From assembly GCF_033439725.1 (NCBI RefSeq), contig NW_026944387.1, forward strand, positions 4,092,001 through 4,156,000: 64,000 nt of DNA. Direction: 5' to 3'. The DNA comes from Neurospora tetraspora (taxonomy: Eukaryota; Ascomycota; Sordariomycetes; Sordariales; Sordariaceae). The notes under the pieces were generated by a model that saw only the letters and a list, made by a program, of their open reading frames with translations, did no database searches and had not been told where the DNA came from. The translations under genes were made by a program, and so were the position numbers. Below are positions 59,647 to 64,000 of the stretch, piece after piece (within the stretch, counting starts at the first letter, position 1; each line of letters begins with the position of its first letter).

Positions 59647-59964
59647 ATGTCCTCCCCACCCTCCGCCTCTACCTCCCCACCCTCCGCCTCTACCTCCACC
59701 TCCGCCACAACCCAAACCGGATGTCCTACTACATCCGCTTCCTCAATCGGCTCAGTCTCATCGAGTTGGAGATACAGTGATAGTCCCAAGACAGAGCCTT
59801 CCTACAGAAAAGGGCTTCAACTTCAGGGCCAGCCCCAGGCACACCGTTGGCTAGGGCTACCGAGCAAAAGAACGGAGTGCAAACCTAGAGGTAAGCACCT
59901 CTTGTGGGGAATTAATTGGATTGAGGGAGGTAAACGGTACAGGCAGGACGAAAAAGAACGTTAA
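59647..59964 (+). CDS. tiny Ser/Thr-rich protein 5 (tandem paralog)
   Basis: 105 residues: MSSPPSASTSPPSASTSTSA, then SVSSSWRYSDSPKTEPSYRK, GLQLQGQPQAHRWLGL and a basic end. It keeps the KTxxxY...LxxxGxxQ..WLG module of protein 3 and extends it by about 30 residues. TATA box ACTATAAGTA at 59521-59530, 126 bases before the ATG. Confidence 0.57.
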   Translation: MSSPPSASTSPPSASTSTSATTQTGCPTTSASSIGSVSSSWRYSDSPKTEPSYRKGLQLQGQPQAHRWLGLPSKRTECKPRGKHLLWGINWIEGGKRYRQDEKER

Positions 59965-60165
59965 GGAATGATGTAGTGTAGAAGCAAGGTGGAATATGGT
60001 GAGGTGTCAGGCTAGAAGGAGAATAAAGGCTGGAAGGTAGAATGCATGGGCGTTAAGATTTGTATGCAACCGTCAAATGACACAGGAAGACTTGCTGGAT
60101 AAAATAGGAAATCAAATCCGTCTTTTGAGCCTTCTATCTGCCCTTGCATGACAATAACATCCGAC

Positions 60166-60238
60166 GCTCGAATAGTGTAGTGGTTATCACACCAGTCTCA
60201 CACACTGGATGTCCCAGGCTCGAAACCTGGTTCGAGCA
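60166..60238 (+). tRNA. tRNA-Val (CAC)
   Basis: 73 bases. Acceptor GCTCGAA pairs with TTCGAGC. Anticodon stem CCAGT/ACTGG with loop CTCACAC (anticodon CAC, codon GUG). T arm CCAGGCTCGAAACCTGG. A T6 terminator starts about five bases after the 3' end. Confidence 0.95.
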
Positions 60239-60769
60239 TCTCTTTTTTGACTTTTTTGCTCAACATGGCTGGTTTGTATGGATTTGGTATCCTGACAGTG
60301 TCAACTTCGTCCGTGTTTTATCTTTCAGCTGCCTCCTTTTTGTTGCTTGTGAGGAGATACGAGTAACGCCTTTGATAGGCCAGTAGATTCTTTGCATGTT
60401 TACAAGCATCTCTTCTCGCTTTGTAGCAGAGCTTAGATTTCCGAGGAAATGCAAGCCAGCCCGCGGAGAGTGACAGGCAGCGCCCTGACCATTCTCTCAA
60501 CTGCTCCTCGCCTGTCTTTACCCCGGCGGCCGGCAACGCGTCCTCAGACGCGACAGGCAGTATACTCTCCCGCCTTTACTGCCCCTCCTTTGCCGTGTCA
60601 ACTTCCCCCTCAGTCCACCACACCACAGTCAACGAAGTCACATCTTCACTTCTGACTGAGCATCTCAACGACATCTCAACGCAGACCGACGACGACATTT
60701 TACCAACCGGCAACATTCCAGACTCTCCAGTGTCCAGTTCCTCAGCAAGATCTCAACTCTTCACCCACC

Positions 60770-63700
60770 ATGAACCCTTTTCGTCGCGCGCCAGAAGCCC
60801 AAGGCGAACATGTCAGCTGGCGCTCCAATACGACTATCATCCCCGACGACGTGATCGATCCCGAACTGCTTGCAGCAAGTAACCGGAATGTTGTTGCTGA
60901 TCAGCCAACTCTCCTTCAACAACCACCTCAACTGCTTGCAGAAAGCAGCCAGGGCAATAACGTTGAACAGACCAGTGTCTATCAACACCCGCCGTTGGAT
61001 GTCCATCAGTCCCACCCACAACGCAACCCTTTCTCCAACCCTCGGTTGAACCCTCAGTTCAACCATCAACCCAATCTTCATGTTTCCTCTCCTTCTCGAG
61101 ATGGAAGTCTGTATCAACATCCACAGTTGGATGTCCGGCAATCCAACCCTTTCTCCAACCCTCACGCTAATCGTCAAATCATCCCTCATTTCAACTCTCA
61201 ACCCAACCCTCAACCCAGCCCTCAAGGTCACTCTCCTCCTCGAGATGAAAGTGTCTATCAACACCAACCGTTCAACCCTTTCGCTCTCGCTTACTCTCCT
61301 CCTCAAGATGGTCGCACCTTTTTCCAGCAACCGGCGGCGAGCCACTCACTTACCTCTCACCTCAACCCCATGTCGCAAGGCGACGCCCCAGCCTCCCCGC
61401 CGCCCGGAACATCTCATCTCCAACAAGACAGCTTTGTCAGAGCCAACATCCAGTCGCCGGTTAGAAGCCGGTCGCAAAGTTTTAGTCGCGGATTCGGTCA
61501 AGGACCGATGGAGATGGATGACAGCCCGTTCCCGTTCCAAGCGGAAGCCGACAGCAGCCCGCTAAGCTCCCTAGCCGCAACCCCGGCAGTTGCGAGCGCG
61601 ACTTTGGCCATGGACTTGGACGATTGGGAACCGGGCCGAGAGGCCCAGGTTGGGATTCCTAGCTCAAGCCCTCCACGGAACAACGCGACACCAAAGCGGC
61701 CTCGCGAAAGACAACAGGAAGACTTGCAAGGACGTGAGGGGCAGTATCAACGTCCGCGAAGATACAACATAGATGTACTCCTTTCCAGCGTGAGCATAGC
61801 TCCGGTGGCGGAGATGGAGATCGATCAGGGTGTAGCCGAGGGTTCCACCGCTTCAGCAGCGGCGAGCCATGTGGACATGGAGTCCACATCTCACGATCCC
61901 AGCCTCCAGAGGCCTGGGTCACAAGAGAATGCCAGACCGAGAGCCACCACCTTGGAGATTGGTACTGCCCTACGTGACGACATTTTGCGGCGCATTCGCC
62001 CGGGAATATCGTTCCCATCTGGAGTACCTTACTCGACTCGTTATTCCGAATATACTCAGCCTCCCGAAGACTTTTCGCGGCCCTTGGGCTCAGCACGGCC
62101 CATGCCTCCGCCAGAAAATCTGCCTTCTGAGCATGGTCGATCTCTATCCGACGTCGGGGTCAATCGAATACGTAACGTCTCCGGACCGCAAACCGGTGAA
62201 TCTTCTCGGCACGGCCAGCACCTGAACTCTCAGGCACCGGGGCCTTCCACTTCCTCTTCTGCGGCACCACAAGTCCAAGAAGGCTACCCATCACACGAGT
62301 CCTATACCGAAGGAGTGTTGCAACACATGAGAGCAGCTACCCCTGGACCTTCGGGATCCGCGAGTACTGCGCCGAAAAATCCGGAACCGGCGCTTTCAGG
62401 ACATAGTCTCGCGGGCTTAGTGCAAGGAGCATTGCAAGAGGCGTCAGTAAACGACGTCGTGACAGCTGCACACGCCATACTCAACCAACACCGCGGTTCA
62501 ACCCAGAATCAGTACCGGCAGATACTACCCGCCCCCACGACCCCAATGGAAATCGACAACAGGAGCTCACATCAACCCACCGAGCGCCTTCAGCAAAGAG
62601 ACACCCAGAGCGATGATCAGGTCCAGCAGCAAGACATGGACCCAACCGAACACCAAAGCCACCAACTTCCCTTCACCAACATGGAACAATTTCAACCCAT
62701 CCCTGCTCCCGCACCCACCATCCGATCCCCCCTCCTCATCTCCCCCTTTCCCCTTCGAATTCCCGACAGCTTCACCCCCGCGATCCTCTCCCTCGCCATC
62801 GACCCTCCCCGCTCCCTCCAAATCGGCACGACGGACTCCCTGCGCTCCTACCTCCGCGCTTGCGGCATCGTCCCCTACAACGACCTCTACCCTCGCACGA
62901 TCCCGGATGTCCCCCGTGAGCCATTCAACCGGACCGTTGTTGTCGAGGCACGATACCTGTCTGTTATCGGACTGCTGTACCCGCGGGCCGAGTTCATTGT
63001 TAGTAGGATCGCGGAGGGGGCGGAGGAGCACATGGAAGGAAATACGAACTACAACAAGAAGCTGGAGCCGAATGCTGCGATGATGATGGAGAAATGGCAT
63101 GTGTATAAGGCGGTGAGGATGACGGGGGAGGAGATGCAGAAGTTGGGGGTTTGTGTGTGGAGTGAGAAGGGGTGTGGGGAGTGGGAGCCTGTTGTGGAGG
63201 AAGCAAGGGAGACGAAGAGGGTGAAGAGGACGGAGGTGGTGGTGGTGGATGATGATGAGGAGGAGGAGGAGGAGAGTGATGATACTGTAGTTGCCAGCGG
63301 TAAGGCGAAGGAAGGAGCTAAAAATGAGAACACCAGACCGACAGTTGAAGAAGATGAAGAAGCAGACGAGGACGTAGAAATGGTTGATGTGGAAGAAGAG
63401 GTTCAGACATCAAAGAAGAGAAAGGGTAAGGCCAAGGAAGTGGAGGTTGCCAACAAGAAAGGCAAGGGCAAAGAGGTCTTGCAGGAGAAAGACGGCAGTG
63501 GTAATGCAGCTGCACAGCCTTCCGCATCCAAAGCGTCTGCTCCAGATCCTGCATCTGCACCCCTCCGGCGCTCCGCAAGAGTCCAAAGCCGACAGGGAAG
63601 TGCAGCTGCAGAAGAAGCCAACAGCGACAGAGACGAATCGAAAACCAAGCTCATCATCACAAGGAAACTGAGGGCTATACAATTGGATGAAGCCGGCGAA

Positions 63701-64000
63701 AGCAGCTCCGCCGCCGCCGCCGCCGCCGCCAATCCCTCTCGGCCGATCAAGACCCCCAAGCCCAGGCTGACCACCACCAAAGCCATCCACTCCGTTACCG
63801 AACCCGCCGACCCCCGCGCCGCTTACCTCCGCGAAGCCTCAACCCACTACTTGATTACCCTTCGCCAGCGTGACTGGCCCTCAGGCGGCGTAGCCCGCAT
63901 CCAATGCACGCCCAAAGCCAGGCAAACAATCGAGTACATCCAAGAATCCTTCGGTATCCAATCCCCATACGAAGTCTGGAGACAAAAAGATTACAGGGTG
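60770..64000 (+). CDS. large Gln/Pro-rich, Lys/Glu-rich protein, partial (runs off the window)
   Basis: An uninterrupted frame of 1077 codons from ATG 60770 to the window end with no stop, so it is certainly selected. Residues 1-200 are Asn/Gln/Pro-rich with three degenerate repeats of SVYQHPPLDV...NPFSNP (about 70-98, 112-140, 161-175). Residues 200-650 are disordered, Ser/Pro-rich. About 660-805 looks globular (PLRIPDSFTPAILSLAIDPP, VVVEARYLSVIGLLYPRAEF). Next come an acidic run (VVVDDDEEEEEESDD, about 820), Lys-rich patches (SKKRKGKAKE) and RRSARVQSRQGS. The composition suggests a nuclear or chromatin-linked scaffold; no domain is recognised. Poly-Ala GCC repeats near 63710-63729. Confidence 0.82.
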   Translation, partial: MNPFRRAPEAQGEHVSWRSNTTIIPDDVIDPELLAASNRNVVADQPTLLQQPPQLLAESSQGNNVEQTSVYQHPPLDVHQSHPQRNPFSNPRLNPQFNHQPNLHVSSPSRDGSLYQHPQLDVRQSNPFSNPHANRQIIPHFNSQPNPQPSPQGHSPPRDESVYQHQPFNPFALAYSPPQDGRTFFQQPAASHSLTSHLNPMSQGDAPASPPPGTSHLQQDSFVRANIQSPVRSRSQSFSRGFGQGPMEMDDSPFPFQAEADSSPLSSLAATPAVASATLAMDLDDWEPGREAQVGIPSSSPPRNNATPKRPRERQQEDLQGREGQYQRPRRYNIDVLLSSVSIAPVAEMEIDQGVAEGSTASAAASHVDMESTSHDPSLQRPGSQENARPRATTLEIGTALRDDILRRIRPGISFPSGVPYSTRYSEYTQPPEDFSRPLGSARPMPPPENLPSEHGRSLSDVGVNRIRNVSGPQTGESSRHGQHLNSQAPGPSTSSSAAPQVQEGYPSHESYTEGVLQHMRAATPGPSGSASTAPKNPEPALSGHSLAGLVQGALQEASVNDVVTAAHAILNQHRGSTQNQYRQILPAPTTPMEIDNRSSHQPTERLQQRDTQSDDQVQQQDMDPTEHQSHQLPFTNMEQFQPIPAPAPTIRSPLLISPFPLRIPDSFTPAILSLAIDPPRSLQIGTTDSLRSYLRACGIVPYNDLYPRTIPDVPREPFNRTVVVEARYLSVIGLLYPRAEFIVSRIAEGAEEHMEGNTNYNKKLEPNAAMMMEKWHVYKAVRMTGEEMQKLGVCVWSEKGCGEWEPVVEEARETKRVKRTEVVVVDDDEEEEEESDDTVVASGKAKEGAKNENTRPTVEEDEEADEDVEMVDVEEEVQTSKKRKGKAKEVEVANKKGKGKEVLQEKDGSGNAAAQPSASKASAPDPASAPLRRSARVQSRQGSAAAEEANSDRDESKTKLIITRKLRAIQLDEAGESSSAAAAAAANPSRPIKTPKPRLTTTKAIHSVTEPADPRAAYLREASTHYLITLRQRDWPSGGVARIQCTPKARQTIEYIQESFGIQSPYEVWRQKDYRV

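Noticed and set aside
1-64000. CRISPR array, bacterial operon or replication origin
   Set aside because: No regularly spaced repeats, and spliced genes show a fungal nuclear genome.

Overview
This window looks like nuclear DNA of a filamentous ascomycete, most likely a Neurospora-type Sordariomycete. Its introns are short (55-110 nt) with GTRNGT donors. Three long islands are so rich in TA-type sequence that transposon proteins survive only as shadows, which is the signature of repeat-induced point mutation (RIP). Two tRNA genes and several ordinary fungal genes (PheRS alpha, cystathionine gamma-synthase-like, SDR, MFS, PS-decarboxylase-like) fit this. The genus is inferred, not proven.

Layout: 0.3-1.4 kb RNase H-like gene A; 2.5-6.1 kb RIP island with a hAT relic; 6.1-6.3 kb tRNA-like repeat; 8.0-9.5 kb gene B; 10.5-11.2 kb hAT-type MITE; 12.0-13.6 kb gene C; 14.7-14.9 kb tRNA-like repeat; 15.7-17.5 kb decarboxylase-like gene; 18.3-19.6 kb gene D; 19.9-20.1 kb tRNA-like repeat; 20.4-20.9 kb another RNase H relic; 21.4-28.8 kb gene E, whose first intron holds a complete-length RIPed Copia element; 29.4-29.7 kb tRNA-like repeat; 30.7-31.2 kb secreted Ala/Lys repeat protein; 33.7-35.4 kb PheRS; tRNA-Lys; a TA-flanked MITE; SDR; cystathionine gamma-synthase-like gene; 42.4-42.7 kb tRNA-like repeat; 43.6-45.8 kb gene F (broken); 47.7-51.1 kb RIP island with a Fot1/pogo relic; 52.0 kb tRNA-like repeat; 52.8-54.3 kb MFS transporter; 56.5-60.0 kb cluster of five tiny Ser/Thr-rich proteins with matched promoters; tRNA-Val; and from 60.8 kb a very long open Gln/Pro-rich protein that runs off the end.

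The main discovery candidate is the six-member RNase H-like family A-F. All members share a tiny first exon ending in phase 1, an RNase H fold core and an acidic/coiled C-terminal tail. Catalytic residues range from all kept (A, E) through one lost (F) to essentially all lost (B, C, D). Five of the six members lie within 2 kb of a copy of a 200-280 bp Pol III-type tRNA-like repeat, always on the same strand. These look like dispersed, diverged duplication units in a genome that punishes duplication. No function for the family can be assigned from sequence alone.
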